A DNA stretch of 64,000 bases from DASVFB01 sp963815965 (GCA_963815965.1 CAWFIT010000005.1:62001-126000); one strand, 5' to 3'. Positions 43,461 through 53,454 are shown, counted from the stretch's first letter. Translations and numbers: made by a program. Notes: generated by a model from the sequence alone, not told the origin.

Positions 43461-43489
43461 TGTCCTCCTCCCGAGTGTCGAACGACAAC

Positions 43490-43505
43490 CCGGGCTTGCG
43501 CCCGG
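43490..43505 (-). terminator. GC hairpin directly after a stop codon
   Basis: CCGGGC and GCCCGG pair around a 4-base loop immediately downstream of the stop of the 43506-44174 gene (minus strand), followed by a weak T-rich stretch (GTTGTCGTT). It probably limits read-through into the copper operon. Confidence 0.5.
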
Positions 43506-44174
43506 CTACGCCGCGACGGGAGGAGGCCTGGACTCGAAGACGAGCCCGAAGAGACGACGCGGTGGATCGCAGTCGCTTCGTGAGCGCGGTGTCGAACGCG
43601 TGCGCAGCGTGGATGCGGAGAGCAGCGACCGCGCCACAGCGGCGGTTTCCTCCGCGAAGCGTTCGTACTCGGACAGCCAGCGCGACACCGCGCAGTAGAG
43701 CAGCGAGACGAGCACCGAGAGCACTGCGAAGACGGAGAGCGCCGAGGTGTGCAGCCACGGAGACATGAGCGGCCAGTCCCCGGCGGCGAAGCGCTCGGTG
43801 TCGGTCTGCACGAGGTAGATCCCCGCCGTGAGCCCGTACGCGAGTCCCCAGCTCTTCAGCGACAGCGTGACGCGCACGCGCGGCGTGCGCTCGGGGCGCG
43901 CGCCGACGGCGCGCAGCAGCCCGCGCGCGGCGCGCGCTGCCGCACGAGCCTTGATGAAGCGCCACATCAGTGCTGCCAGCATCAGCGCGACGCTGATCTT
44001 CACCCCGGCGAGGAGGAACGGGTAGTAATCCGCGCCGCCGTAGCTCGGCGTCGCAACGTGCCGTCCCAGGTCGAGCCGCACGGTCAGGCTCCGGCCGAAG
44101 AGCTCTGCGACGAGCGCGAGCAGCGCGAAGGCGCCGAAGCCGGCGAGGCGCCGGTGAGCGCGCGCCCGTTGCAT
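43506..44174 (-). CDS. Membrane protein of unknown function
   Basis: 222 residues with about four spans: FGAFALLALVAELFGRSL, LLAGVKISVALMLAALMW, LAYGLTAGIYLVQT and LSVFAVLSVLVSLLYCAV. The loops hold RTPRVRVTLSLKSWG and the C-terminal tail is basic and disordered (RTRSTPRSRSD). The position upstream of copper-related genes is suggestive but they are separated by a hairpin. Not recognised. Confidence 0.72.
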   Translation of the reverse strand: MQRARAHRRLAGFGAFALLALVAELFGRSLTVRLDLGRHVATPSYGGADYYPFLLAGVKISVALMLAALMWRFIKARAAARAARGLLRAVGARPERTPRVRVTLSLKSWGLAYGLTAGIYLVQTDTERFAAGDWPLMSPWLHTSALSVFAVLSVLVSLLYCAVSRWLSEYERFAEETAAVARSLLSASTLRTRSTPRSRSDCDPPRRLFGLVFESRPPPVAA

Positions 44175-44206
44175 GGTCTAAGTCTGCCCGTTCAGGTGGC
44201 CGGTGA

Positions 44207-44590
44207 TCAACCGACGACCGTCACGTGCCACTCGGGCGCGAAGTCGCTCGCGAAACCGAAAAGCAGAATCCGCTGCCATTGCCCAAGGCAGAGCGACCCG
44301 TCCGCGTAGGGCACCTGCTCCGTGCCCGCGCCCAGGAGCAGAGCCAGCATCCGTTCTCGCCCGACCGAATCCAGCGGCACGAGCCGCTCCAAGAGCCGTT
44401 CGACGTCGGCGAAGAAGCCCGATTCGCGCTCGTTGATGCGGATCAGCCCGCCCTCACCCGCGGTGATGAAGACGATCCCGGTCGACGATTCAGCGCCCGA
44501 GACCTCGTGGGCGACCTCGTTCGTCACGTCCAGCACGACCAGGGACGGAAGTACACAGGCGACTGAGTAAGGGACCTCGACGCTCGTCAT
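44207..44590 (-). CDS. YjbQ/UPF0047 family protein
   Basis: 127 residues from ATG 44590. The end matches the family well: LLLGAGTEQVPYADGSLCLG, QWQRILLFGF. The middle GIVFITAGEGGLIRINERES keeps the Thr/Asn-Glu region, but the usual Tyr-His-Asn stretch of the active site is not seen, so activity is uncertain. Members have weak thiamine-phosphate synthase activity. Divergent from the STAS gene with 56 bases between. Confidence 0.8.
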   Translation of the reverse strand: MTSVEVPYSVACVLPSLVVLDVTNEVAHEVSGAESSTGIVFITAGEGGLIRINERESGFFADVERLLERLVPLDSVGRERMLALLLGAGTEQVPYADGSLCLGQWQRILLFGFASDFAPEWHVTVVG

Positions 44591-44646
44591 CGCTCGATGG
44601 ATCGTAGTGTCTGGTTGAATCCCGCACGATCGACCGTGGGGGACCG

Positions 44647-45030
44647 GTGCCGACACGGGAGGCAGCAGTGGACGAACCTGGGGGTCTGCGCGAGACGCCG
44701 GTGACGGCCGTCGAGGACCGCGACGGCGCGATCGTCGTTCGTCTCGCAGGCGAGCTCGACCTCTACAACGCGCATCTCGTGCGTGACGTGCTGTTGGCGG
44801 CTGCGCAGCGCAACCCTGGGCGACTGGTCGTCGAGCTCTCGGGGGTCACGTTCATCGACTCGACCGGGCTCGGCACCCTGATCGAGGCGCGCACCAAGCT
44901 GGCGAACCGCAGCGCGTTCCTGCTCGCGGGACCCGGTCTCGAGACGCGCCGCGCACTGGAGATCTCCGGGCTCGACCGCCACTTCACGGTGCACGAGTCG
45001 CTCGGCGACGCGCTGTCCGCGCCGGTGTAG
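44647..45030 (+). CDS. STAS-domain anti-sigma factor antagonist
   Basis: 127 residues; GTG 44647 (alternative GTG 44668). The STAS core is intact: AIVVRLAGELDLYNAHLV, then GVTFIDSTGLGTLIEAR, where the Ser in DSTGLG is the kinase target of SpoIIAA/RsbV-type proteins. Phosphorylation by a serine kinase anti-sigma factor would control binding. No such kinase is next to it, so its partner lies elsewhere. Confidence 0.92.
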   Translation: MPTREAAVDEPGGLRETPVTAVEDRDGAIVVRLAGELDLYNAHLVRDVLLAAAQRNPGRLVVELSGVTFIDSTGLGTLIEARTKLANRSAFLLAGPGLETRRALEISGLDRHFTVHESLGDALSAPV

Positions 45031-45036
45031 GTACCT

Positions 45037-47952
45037 CTAGGGCCTGCGACCGCGGCTGACGACGATGTTGATCTTCGCGCCCGGCGCCAGGACCCGGCTT
45101 GCCCGCCGGCTCTGGGAGACCACGCGTCCCGTCGCGACCTTCGTCGAATAGGCGTAGCCGACCGTGCCGGTCCGGCAGTGCTTCCTCTTGATCGACGTCT
45201 TCGCAGCCGCGAGCTTCTTTCCGACAACGCTCGGCACCGAACAGGGTGGCCGAAGGACTTTGAACGCACGCGCGACGCGTTTCGCCGGGTTGTAGTTCGC
45301 GTTCCCGGATTGCGACGCGGTCAACGTGCACGTCCCCGCGCTCTTCAGATGCACCTTCGTGCCGTTCACCGAGCAACTGCCGCTTCGCGGCGAACGACAC
45401 ACGCCAAGCCCGAAGACGCTGTCGCATGCACGGTGAAGTTGCGAGCGCCGAGACGCTTGTTCGGGAGCGCGGCGAAGGTGATCGTCTGACCCGCCTTCGC
45501 GATCGCGAACGATCGAGCGACGTCGGCTGCGGCGTTGACGTTGGGGTTCCCTGCCTGTGACGCAGTTACCGTGCACGAGCCGGCGCCGGTGATGTGCACC
45601 GTTGCGCCGGTGATAGTGCACTTCCCAGACGCGGCGAACGACACTGCGAGGCCGGAGGACGCGCTCGCGTTGACCGTGAAGTCCGCATTGCCGAACGTCT
45701 TGGCGGCGAGGACTCCGAAGGTGATCGCCTGGTTCGCCTTCACGATCGCGAACGTCTGCGCGACATCGGCGGCGGCGTTGAAGCTCGCGTTGCCCGACTG
45801 TGAGGCGGTCAGCGTGCACGAGCCAATGCTTGTGATGTGCACCGTGGCCCCGGCGACGGTGCAGCTACCGGAGGCGGCAAATGACAACGGCGAGGCCGGA
45901 CGACGCGGCCGCGCTGACTGTGAAGTCCGGGTCGCCGAACGACCTGGCCGGAAGCGCGCCGAACGTGATCGTCTGAGCGGCCTTCGCGATCGAGAACGTC
46001 CGTGGGACGTCGGGCGCGTTCGCGAAGCTCGAGTTGCCGGGCTGCGATGCGGTGATCGTGCAACTACCGCCGCCGGTGAGGTGCACCGTCGCGCCGACGA
46101 CCGTGCAGCTTCCGTTCGCGGAAAAGGAGACCGCAAGTCCCGAGCTCGCAGTCGCGGCGACCGTGAAGTCCGGGTCACCGACAGACTTGTCCGCGAGCAC
46201 GCCGAACGTGATCGTCTGGTACGTCTTCGGCGTACAGGAGGGGAACCTGAACGAACCGATGCGCGTCAGCCAGTTCAGGCCTGTCGTGCCGTAGTACTCC
46301 TGCGTGTACCAGAAGCGGCACCCGTCCGGGTCGAGCGACATGGCGCTGTAGTCGCCCCACCGGGTGCACTTGTGCCCGCCGCAGTTGCCGCTCTGGCTGC
46401 CGAGCGTGACTCCGTTCAGCATCGTCGTCTCGGTCTGCGGGAGCGTGCCGAGCGTGTCGCCGGCAAGCCGGCCGGCGTAGCGGATGTCCGGGTTCGTCGT
46501 CGCGTTCGCCGCGCTGTACCCGAGCGCCATGTCGCCGTTCTGGTCGACCGCGAGGCTCCCCATCCAGCGATTCACCGCGTCGCTGGCCGACGGGTAGAGC
46601 TGCTGCTGGACAGGCGTCGTCACGACCGTGCCACCGGTGACGTCGATCTGGGACCACTGGATGCCGGTCGGAGTGCCAGAACCGCAGCAACGAACCGTGT
46701 GGTTCACCCACAGCGACTCGACTCCGACCAGGTTCGTGTACTGCGCCTGCATCATCATCCGTTCGAGCAGCGTGTCGAGCGAGTTCGCCGGCGTCGGCAC
46801 GGTGCTCGGGGCGACCGTATACATGCTCTGGCTCACGTTGATCGGGCTGCCGGTGAAGGTCGATCCTGCGCCCGAGTAGTCGACGTGGAACTTCCAGACC
46901 TCGAAGGCGAACAGACTGTTCGATTCGGAGACGAGCAGGTTCTCGCGTCCCGCAGGAGGAATACCCGTCGCGGTTCGCATGTTGCTCGGCATCAGGCTGA
47001 AGAAGTCCGGTGAGCCGAGGTCGATGACGACGTTGCGGACGGGACCGCCCGACTCGAGATCGGTGCGGTTGAACGCCCACACTCGGACCTCCGCGAAATT
47101 CAGGCTCGAGTCGAACATGTTCGCCGTCATGTAGAGGCCGTCCGGCCAGATGCCCATCTTCGGGTAGTCGGCGAAGAACGGATGCGCGGCGTCGTCCGTC
47201 CGGAACGCGTAGAGGAACCACCCGCCGGCGACCGGATCGCTCGTCTTCGACACCGCGATGCACTCGAAGAACGGCGGCGCCGTTCCGTCGCCGCTGAACG
47301 CGAAGTCGGCCACGATCCAGCGGCCGCCCTGTGGGTCGTACACGACGGTCGGATCGCCTCGATTCGTCGTGTCGCACGGCGTCCCGGTGCCCGCGGTCGA
47401 CCACAGGCTGTTGAACGTGAACGCAGCCAGTTGCGTGCCTGCCTTGCTGTAAATGCCGATCGAGGTGTTCACAGCCTGGACGAAGTGATTAGGCCCCACG
47501 TCGCCGACGGTGTCCGGCGGAAAGCCCGCCCCGAACGTGGCCTTGTCGAGCCCGTTGAAGCTGACCGTCGGGTTCGGCATCGGGGCGCTCGGTGCGGAGA
47601 CCCCCGCCGGCGCGATCGCGCCGGCGAGCGGCACCTTCGGGGCAAGGGTTCCGAGCTCGGCGCCCGGCTGCTCGAGCTCCGGCGGCGCCGGTGACGAGCG
47701 GACGAAGGGGAGGTTCCGCACGTCCCCGTCGAACGAGGCGGGCGCGACCTGCGCGCCGTGCTTGATCTCGACGCCGGTGTGCTTGCGAGCCGCCGACGTC
47801 CTCGACGCAGCACCGGGCGCGAGCCGGCGGAAGTCGACTCGACTGCCCTTGCCTCCGACCGAGGTTTGAGCCGAGGAGCCGGCAAGCGCGACGACAAGTC
47901 CAAGTGCGACGAACGCCAGCGCGGCGAGGCCACGGATCACCGGGTGCCTCAC
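45037..47952 (-). CDS. Large secreted Ig-like repeat protein with PASTA tail, frameshifts
   Basis: About 971 residues once joined. The signal peptide is LAFVALGLVVALAGSSAQ. Residues ~115-560 form a beta-propeller-like globular domain (NHFVQAVNTSIGIYSK, DPQGGRWIVADFAF, YPKMGIWPDGLYMTANM). Then come five MBG/Ig-like repeats of ~85 residues, each opening TITFGxLxxKxxGDPDFTV and containing SGLAVSF.A.G.C and GSCT.TASQ.GN. The end has a PASTA domain (CSVPSVVGKKLAAAKTSI). The frame shifts near 45885 and again near 45395 (two extra bases). Likely cell-surface protein binding peptidoglycan through PASTA. ATG overlaps the stop of the upstream family member. Confidence 0.85.
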
Positions 47953-48998
47953 GGCTTACCCAGGCTTACGACGAGGTCGATCATCGTGTTTGCGGCGTAC
48001 CTGCGCCCCGGCTTGCGGCTTTGCGAGCTGACCCGGCCCCTCGGGGTCTTCGCCGAGTGGGCGTGGGTCACCTTGCCGGCTCGGCAATGGCTCTGCGAGA
48101 TCGCGAGCCTGGCCGCGCGGAGCCGCTTGCCCGTCACCCTCGGCACCGAGCACACCGGCCTCGCGATCGCGAAGCTCCGCGAGACGCTCGGCGCGGGTTT
48201 GTAGTCGGCGTTGCCCTTCTGCGACGCGGTCACCTTGCACGAGCCCGGCCCCAGGAGGTGCACTCTGGCCCCCCTGACCGTGCATCGTCCGCTCGCGGTG
48301 AAGGAGACCGCCAGTCCAGAGTCCGCCGTCGCTTTGACGGTGAAGTCGGGATCGCCGTAGGCCCTGGTCTCGAGGGCAAAGAACGTGATCTCCTGGTCTC
48401 CCTTGGCGATGGAGAAGGTCTGCGGCACCGGCGGCGCGGCGTTGTAGTTCGCGTCGCCGGCCTGCGTCGCGGTCACGGTGCACGAACCGGCACCCAGGAG
48501 GTGCACGGTGACGCCGCTGAGGGTGCACTTGCCGCCGGCCGCGAGCGTGACGGCGAGATCCGAAGAGGCGAATGCGGCGATGTCGTAGTCGAGATCGCCG
48601 AACGCCGCGTCCTCGAGCGCGCCGAACGTGATCGTCTGGTTCGCCTTCTGGGCCGTAACCGACTCGACGACCTGCAGTGCGGCGTCGTGCGTGCTGTCTC
48701 CAGGCTGGTCGTACTTGACGAGGCACGTCCCCGTGCCGCTCGTCATGGTGAAGGTCGCGCCCACGCTCGAGCAGGCGCCGCCGCTCGAGAAAGACACGGG
48801 GAGCCCGGAGTCGCTGTTCGCCGCGACCGAGAATGCGGTCGCATAGCTTCCCGTCGGCGGCGCGTGCACGGTCACGGTGATCGTCTGGGGTGTCCCCGCG
48901 GTCGCCGCTCCGGCTCCACCGGCGGGTGCTCCGACTCCGACGATCAGGCCGGCGCCGAGCAGCGCAGCCGCCACCCGTTTCGTTCTGAGCATCCTCAT
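47949..48998 (-). CDS. Secreted Ig-like repeat protein with PASTA tail
   Basis: 349 residues, signal peptide LLGAGLIVGVGAPAGGAGA. Three Ig-like (MBG) repeats open TPQTITVTVHAPP, NQTITFGALEDAAFGDLDY and DQEITFFALETRAYGDPDFT, each with a GKCTLSG...GSCTVTATQAGD-like pair of cysteines. The tail PVCSVPRVTGKRLRAARLA is a PASTA domain. Same family as the next gene, which it overlaps by 4 bases, but lacking its large globular domain; the pair is one operon of wall-associated proteins. Confidence 0.87.
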   Translation of the reverse strand: MRMLRTKRVAAALLGAGLIVGVGAPAGGAGAATAGTPQTITVTVHAPPTGSYATAFSVAANSDSGLPVSFSSGGACSSVGATFTMTSGTGTCLVKYDQPGDSTHDAALQVVESVTAQKANQTITFGALEDAAFGDLDYDIAAFASSDLAVTLAAGGKCTLSGVTVHLLGAGSCTVTATQAGDANYNAAPPVPQTFSIAKGDQEITFFALETRAYGDPDFTVKATADSGLAVSFTASGRCTVRGARVHLLGPGSCKVTASQKGNADYKPAPSVSRSFAIARPVCSVPRVTGKRLRAARLAISQSHCRAGKVTHAHSAKTPRGRVSSQSRKPGRRYAANTMIDLVVSLGKP

Positions 48999-49504
48999 GA
49001 AGATCGCGTCAACGTCCGGTCCCGCCGGTCAGGGTAGCCCGCGTCGGCGGCAAAAAGAAAATTCGCGCTCGCTGCGGACTTTCATCTCGGCGTGCACTTG
49101 ATCGGACCGCACCCGACCGAATAGGTTCACGACTGCACCGAGCACGGGACGCGAGTAAGTTGAAGTCGTCTCTGAAGGCCGTACGCGGAAGCCGCAAGGC
49201 TGAGGGCGGAAAGTCAGCGGGGACGGTGGATGAAAGCGTCACCGGCTCGGTGAACCTTTTCTAGGAGACCTTTTTGGCCCCTTCGGCAACTGTTGAGGGA
49301 ATTGCACGGTTTCCTAACATAGAAAATCTACTCTAAAGTAAGCTAACCTCCTCGGTGTTCAACAACTGAACGGGGCACAGGGCCAGTCGGCCCTTGGCAT
49401 GAGCGTCTGAACGCAGCAGAGTCTCACTCAGCTACCGGGCATGCGGCACTTCAAACCGGTGGCAATCCCATTTCGACCCCCGAACTCCTAGAGGAGGCGT
49501 ACCG
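48999..49504. other. 500-base intergenic region with structured segments
   Basis: No gene fits here. Parts: (a) 49124-49256, a closed RNA-like fold; (b) 49280-49340, AT-rich for this genome, with TTGAGG (49293-49298) and TAACAT (49315-49320) 16 bases apart, a candidate promoter for the kinase; (c) 49375-49500, a leader with hairpins AGGGCC..GGCCCT and ACCGG..CCGGT ending in GAGGAGG before the kinase gene. Confidence 0.55.
49124..49256 (+). ncRNA. Putative structured RNA of unknown class
   Basis: GGTTCA (49124-49129) and CCGAGC (49138-49143) pair with the joined GCTCGG-TGAACC at 49245-49256, making a closing stem with an 8-base bulge on one side. Inside are smaller hairpins (for example GCGG..CCGC at 49185-49195) and purine-rich single strands (GGCGGAAAGT, GGTGGATGAAAG). 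This resembles a riboswitch or small RNA but matches none I know. Confidence 0.35.
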
Positions 49505-50954
49505 ATCTCGTCGATCGCCGATCTGTCTGGACGCGCCGCCGACCCAGCTCGGCTGCGGCAGCTCGCGCTCGCGCCCGAGACGGCATACGCGCCTCGTTGG
49601 CTGGACGAGGTCGAATCGGCGTTCGATTCCTTCGACGACCATCCGGAGACGGCGGCCGTGCTGGCGCTCGCGAGCGAGCGCGCGCGGACGCTGTTCGCGG
49701 CGGCCGGCGGCGGACCGGAGGCGGAGCGCTCGGCTGCGCTGAACTTCGCGGCCGACGCGCTGACCGGCGTGATGCTCGAGAGCAAGTGGCCGCCCGAGCC
49801 GATCGCGGAGATGACCGGCAGGGTCTCGCTGATCCTCGACGAGCCGTCCGATTCCGTATCGCTCGAGTTGTTCATCCGCGCGTCTTCGAACCCGCGACTG
49901 CTCGAGCTGCCGCCGCTCTTGACCGTCGAGCTCCAACTCCGGCTGCTGCTCGCGCTGTCGCCGATCACCGAGGTCTCGCTCTGGGAAGAGGACTCGGATC
50001 GGCAGCTCCGCTGCGTCGGGCACGCGGGCGAGGCGGCGCCGACGCGGCGCGTACGCGCGATCGTCCGCTCCGTCCTCGACGGCACGGATGACGAGGACGC
50101 GAATCAACGGAACCGGATCCACGGCATGCCCGTCCTGCGCTGGCAGCAGCCGCACGCGGCGTTGGTCGGCCGGGCGGATCCGAACGATCGGCTGCGGACG
50201 CGGGCGTTTCTGCAGGAGGCCGCTCGCTGCGCGGGTCCGGTTCTCGAGCGCGAGATGCTGCTCGAGCGCGCCGCGGAGCGGGAGAAGAAGCTCGCGGAGG
50301 CAAGCGAGCGGCATCTCATGCGCCTCGGCTTCGACCTCCACGACGGCCCACTGCAGGATCTCGCGGCGCTGAGCATGGACGTCCAGGACGCGCGCGCGGA
50401 GATCACGCACCGGATCTCGATGCGTTCGCGCCGCCTCGTCGGAGGACGGCTCGACGACCTGCACGCGCAGATCCAGACGCTCGAGGACTCCCTCAGAGAC
50501 CTTGCAGGGTCGCTCCAGCCCGCCAGCATCCTCGAGCGCCCGCTGCCCGAGGTTCTGCGCCGCGAGGTCGACAAGTTCGGGTCGCGCGGCCATCCGCGCG
50601 TCACGCTCGAGCTCGGCGGCGACTTCGAAGGGCTCACCGACTCGCAGCGGATCACGATCTACCGGATCGTCCAGGAGGGCCTCTCCAACGTCCGCGACCA
50701 CAGCGCGGCGACGGATGTACGCGTGATGGTCGACGGCAGGAGCGGCGCAGATCAATGTCGAGATCGAGGACAACGGCAAGGGCTTCCACGTCGAGCCGAC
50801 GATGATCCGCGCGGCGAAGAACGGACGGCTCGGGCTCGTCGGGATCGGCGAGCGCGTGCGGCTCCTCGGCGGGCAGTTCGACCTCCGCAGCCGGGTCGGC
50901 GGGCCTACGCTGATCAGCGTGACGCTGCTGCGCTGGCGTCCGCCGGCCGAGTAG
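49505..50954 (+). CDS. NarL/DegS-type sensor histidine kinase, one frameshift
   Basis: About 483 residues. Long cytosolic sensor region (PRWLDEVESAFDSFDD, LLLALSPITEVSLWEED; GAF-like), then phosphoacceptor HMRLGFDLHDGPLQDLAALS (His in DLHDG, the HisKA_3 type) and ATPase boxes RIVQEGLSNVRDHS, EIEDNGKGFHVE and LGLVGIGERVRLLGGQ. A break near 50745 requires removal of one base. The start is unclear: GAGGAGG (49491-49497) is ideally placed for ATC 49505, but no standard start exists before GTG 49658, so a base error at the start is likely. Adjacent response regulators are probable partners. Confidence 0.87.
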
Positions 50955-50960
50955 CAGCTC

Positions 50961-51614
50961 TCACGCTTCGGCTTCCTCCAGCGCACGCAACGCGGCGGCG
51001 CGGTCCTTCGCCTCCAGCTTGCCAACGGCGAGGCCGACGTGCCTGCGCACCGTGACGCGTGAGATGTGCAGCCGCTCGGCGATCTCGTTCGTCGAGAGGC
51101 CGCGACGCAGGAGCTCCAGCACCTCCGACTGGCGGCGTGTGAGCTCCACCGCCGGGCGGCCCGGAACCTGCACGCGCCTGCGCAAACCGCGGGCGCGGAA
51201 CTCGTCCGCGAGCGCGCCGAGGAGCTCCCGCGGGATGGCGGGCTCGCCCCGCCGGACGGCGTCGAGCGCGCGCCTGATTCCGGCCGGGCCCAGGCTCTCC
51301 AGGATGTAGCCCGAGGCCCCTGCCCGGAGCGCGTCGATCAGCTCCTCCGCGTCGGCGCGCCGGACGAGGAGCACCGCGGCCGTCGCCGGAACGCGCGTCT
51401 TGACGAGCGCGAGCGTCGCGACGCCTCCCGCGCCCTCACCGCCGTGCACGACACAGAGGTCCGGGCGCGCGCGTACTGCGGCAGCGGCCGCGCTCGACCC
51501 GTCGGATGCCTCAGCGACGACGACGAAGCCGCTCCCTTCCACCAGCGCGCGGATGCCGGCGCGAACGCCGGGCGTCGAGCCGACGACGAGCGCTCGCGAT
51601 TTGCCCGCGTTCAC
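50961..51614 (-). CDS. LuxR-type regulator with a degenerate receiver domain
   Basis: 217 residues from GTG 51614. The C-terminal helix-turn-helix is canonical: LTRRQSEVLELLRRGLSTNE, IAERLHISRVTVRRHVG. The N-terminal domain has the receiver fold but lost its phospho-chemistry: the acidic pair is GS (ALVVGSTPGVR), the phospho-Asp is His (DLCVVHGG), and the conserved Lys is Glu (SGYILES). It may bind constitutively or respond to a ligand. Convergent with the kinase gene with 6 bases between. Confidence 0.9.
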   Translation of the reverse strand: MNAGKSRALVVGSTPGVRAGIRALVEGSGFVVVAEASDGSSAAAAAVRARPDLCVVHGGEGAGGVATLALVKTRVPATAAVLLVRRADAEELIDALRAGASGYILESLGPAGIRRALDAVRRGEPAIPRELLGALADEFRARGLRRRVQVPGRPAVELTRRQSEVLELLRRGLSTNEIAERLHISRVTVRRHVGLAVGKLEAKDRAAALRALEEAEA

Positions 51615-51674
51615 GTCCCGTCCCCCGACCGAGGGATAACGAGCGGAAGCTGCCTCGTCTAGGCTTCGCGCGGT

Positions 51675-52308
51675 ATGCGCGTGCTCATAGCCGACGACCA
51701 CCCGCTCATTCTCGCGGGAATCAAGCGCGCGCTGGAGGATGCGGACGGATTTCGACGTCGTCGCGGAGACGAACAACGGCGCGAAGGTGCTGCCGCTCGT
51801 CTCCCAGACCCAGCCCGACCTCGCGTTGCTCGACATGCGCATGCCCGGCATGGACGGCCTGACCTGCCTCGACCGGATCCGCAAGCGCCATCCCGAGGTC
51901 AAGGTCGTGATCCTCTCGGTGTCGACCGACTCCGGACGATGATCCAGGACGTGCTGAACCGCGGCGCAAGCGCCTACATCGTCAAGAGCGTCAACCCGGT
52001 CAGACGTTCCGTCCGCCTTGCGCCAGGCGCTCGAAGGCTCGGTGTTCAACGCGATCGGCCTACCGGAGACGCAGGTCGCCGACGACGCGGCGAAGGCGGC
52101 CGGCCTGACCGAGCGCGAGACGGCGATCCTGAAGGCGCTCTCGCGCGGCCTCTCGAACGACGCGATCGGCAAGGAGCTCTGGGTCGCCGAGCAGACCGTG
52201 AAGTTCCACCTGACGAACATCTACCGCAAGCTCGGCGTCTCGAACCGCACCGAGGCGACGCGTTACGCGTACGAGCACGGGCTCGTCGATCCGCGCGACC
52301 GAACCTGA
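51675..52308 (+). CDS. NarL/LuxR-type response regulator, three frameshifts
   Basis: About 211 residues. Receiver: MRVLIADDHPLILAGIKRA (acidic pair DD), then after a shift near 51745 DLALLDMRMPGMDGLTCLD with the phospho-Asp, and after another near 51935 NRGASAYIVKSVNP with the Lys. After a third shift near 52010 comes the DNA-binding part: LTERETAILKALSRGLSND, AIGKELWVAEQTVKFHLTN. The reconstructed protein is complete with all key residues, so this is the true partner for the kinase, and the breaks are probably errors. ATG start 13 bases after the end of the divergent leader. Confidence 0.87.
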
Positions 52309-52596
52309 TATCCCCTCACGACGTCGGCGAGTGTGCTCGAGTCGGCCGGCGCGCCCTGGGTCGTCGCTGCGACAGTCTCAGACGCGATTCCCCGCCGAAA
52401 AGGTCAAGAACCTGACCGAACGCTCAGGGCCGCCCCCGCCCGCTACGTGGTATCCCTCTAACTGTGATCGCGCAGCTGCTGCGAAAATTGGCCTCTGGTC
52501 CATTCCGGCGACTGGCCGTGAAGACTCGACGTGCCTCATTCTCGCCGCCGCCTCGTGGCGGTCCGACAGCCGCGCGGGCCGGAAAGAGCCACTGAC

Positions 52597-53454
52597 GTGG
52601 GTCACCCCCCCGGAGCGCTCACCCTTCGTCGCGAGGACGACGGCGAGATCCTTTGCGACCGCTGCGTCCTTGCGGACACTTTTTGGCGTCGCCTGCGAGG
52701 TCTGTTCGGGCAGCGTGAACTCGAACCCGGGCAGGGGATCGCTCTCCGGCCTTCATGGTCTGTGCACACATTCTTCATGCCCTACGCCATTGACGTGGTG
52801 TTTGTCGACCCGGATCAGGTGGTCGCCAAGGTCGTTGGAAATCTGCGACCGTGGCGAGTAGTCGGGTGTCGCGGGGCCCGCGACGTGATCGAGTTGCGCT
52901 CAGGCGAATGCGCCCGCCTCGGAATCAGCATCGGTGACCGCTTGGCATGGGCGGCCCGGCCAACGCACCCACTTGCGGCTGCCGCGCAATCGGCGAACCG
53001 GTCCACCACCTTCAGCGTGCCACTCGGGGATCGGACGCGGGTTCTTCTCAGCAGCGGTGACGATCGGTTCCTTCGGCTGACGCGGTTTCTGCTCACGCGG
53101 AACCAGTTCGAGGTCGAGGTGACGAAGCGTCCGTCGAAGGTTCTCGGTCTCGTCGAGAGCGACCACTTCGACGTCGTGGTGATCGACGCAACCAACTCGC
53201 TGGCGGATGCGGCCCGAGCCGTCGCGGCAATAGACGCGCTCCATCGCGACGTGGCCGTTCTTGTGGTCTCTGAGGGCGAGCCTGCGTCCTGGCCGACAGG
53301 CTTGAAAGTCGCCGAGAAGTGGGAATGCCTCGAGACACTTCCCGGTGACATCCGAATCCTCGCCGACGGCCAACGCCACGAGCCAACTCAGGCCGTACGA
53401 AGCACGAAAGACCTTCAGCTCGATAGCTCGCTAGAAGTCCGCCGCGACGTCTAG
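52597..53454 (+). CDS. DUF192 domain fused to a receiver-like domain
   Basis: 285 residues from GTG 52597. Residues ~10-115 form a DUF192 domain: LRGLFGQRELEPGQGIALRP, SVHTFFMPYAIDVVFVDPD, ARDVIELRSGECARLGI. Residues ~145-260 look like a response-regulator receiver (TRVLLSSGDDRFLRLTRFLL, FDVVVIDATNSLADAAR, VAVLVVSEGE) with the central Asp kept but the conserved Lys not seen. In related Tad loci a DUF192 gene often sits near the pilus genes. Role not known; perhaps links pilus assembly to signalling. The 288 bases before it hold no gene. Confidence 0.8.
   Translation: MGHPPGALTLRREDDGEILCDRCVLADTFWRRLRGLFGQRELEPGQGIALRPSWSVHTFFMPYAIDVVFVDPDQVVAKVVGNLRPWRVVGCRGARDVIELRSGECARLGISIGDRLAWAARPTHPLAAAAQSANRSTTFSVPLGDRTRVLLSSGDDRFLRLTRFLLTRNQFEVEVTKRPSKVLGLVESDHFDVVVIDATNSLADAARAVAAIDALHRDVAVLVVSEGEPASWPTGLKVAEKWECLETLPGDIRILADGQRHEPTQAVRSTKDLQLDSSLEVRRDV

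Noticed and set aside
49327..49385. c-di-AMP (ydaO) riboswitch, suggested by AGCTAACCTC
   Set aside because: The other required elements (GGGGACCC-type and GGGGTGAATC-type strands) are absent; one short match is not enough.
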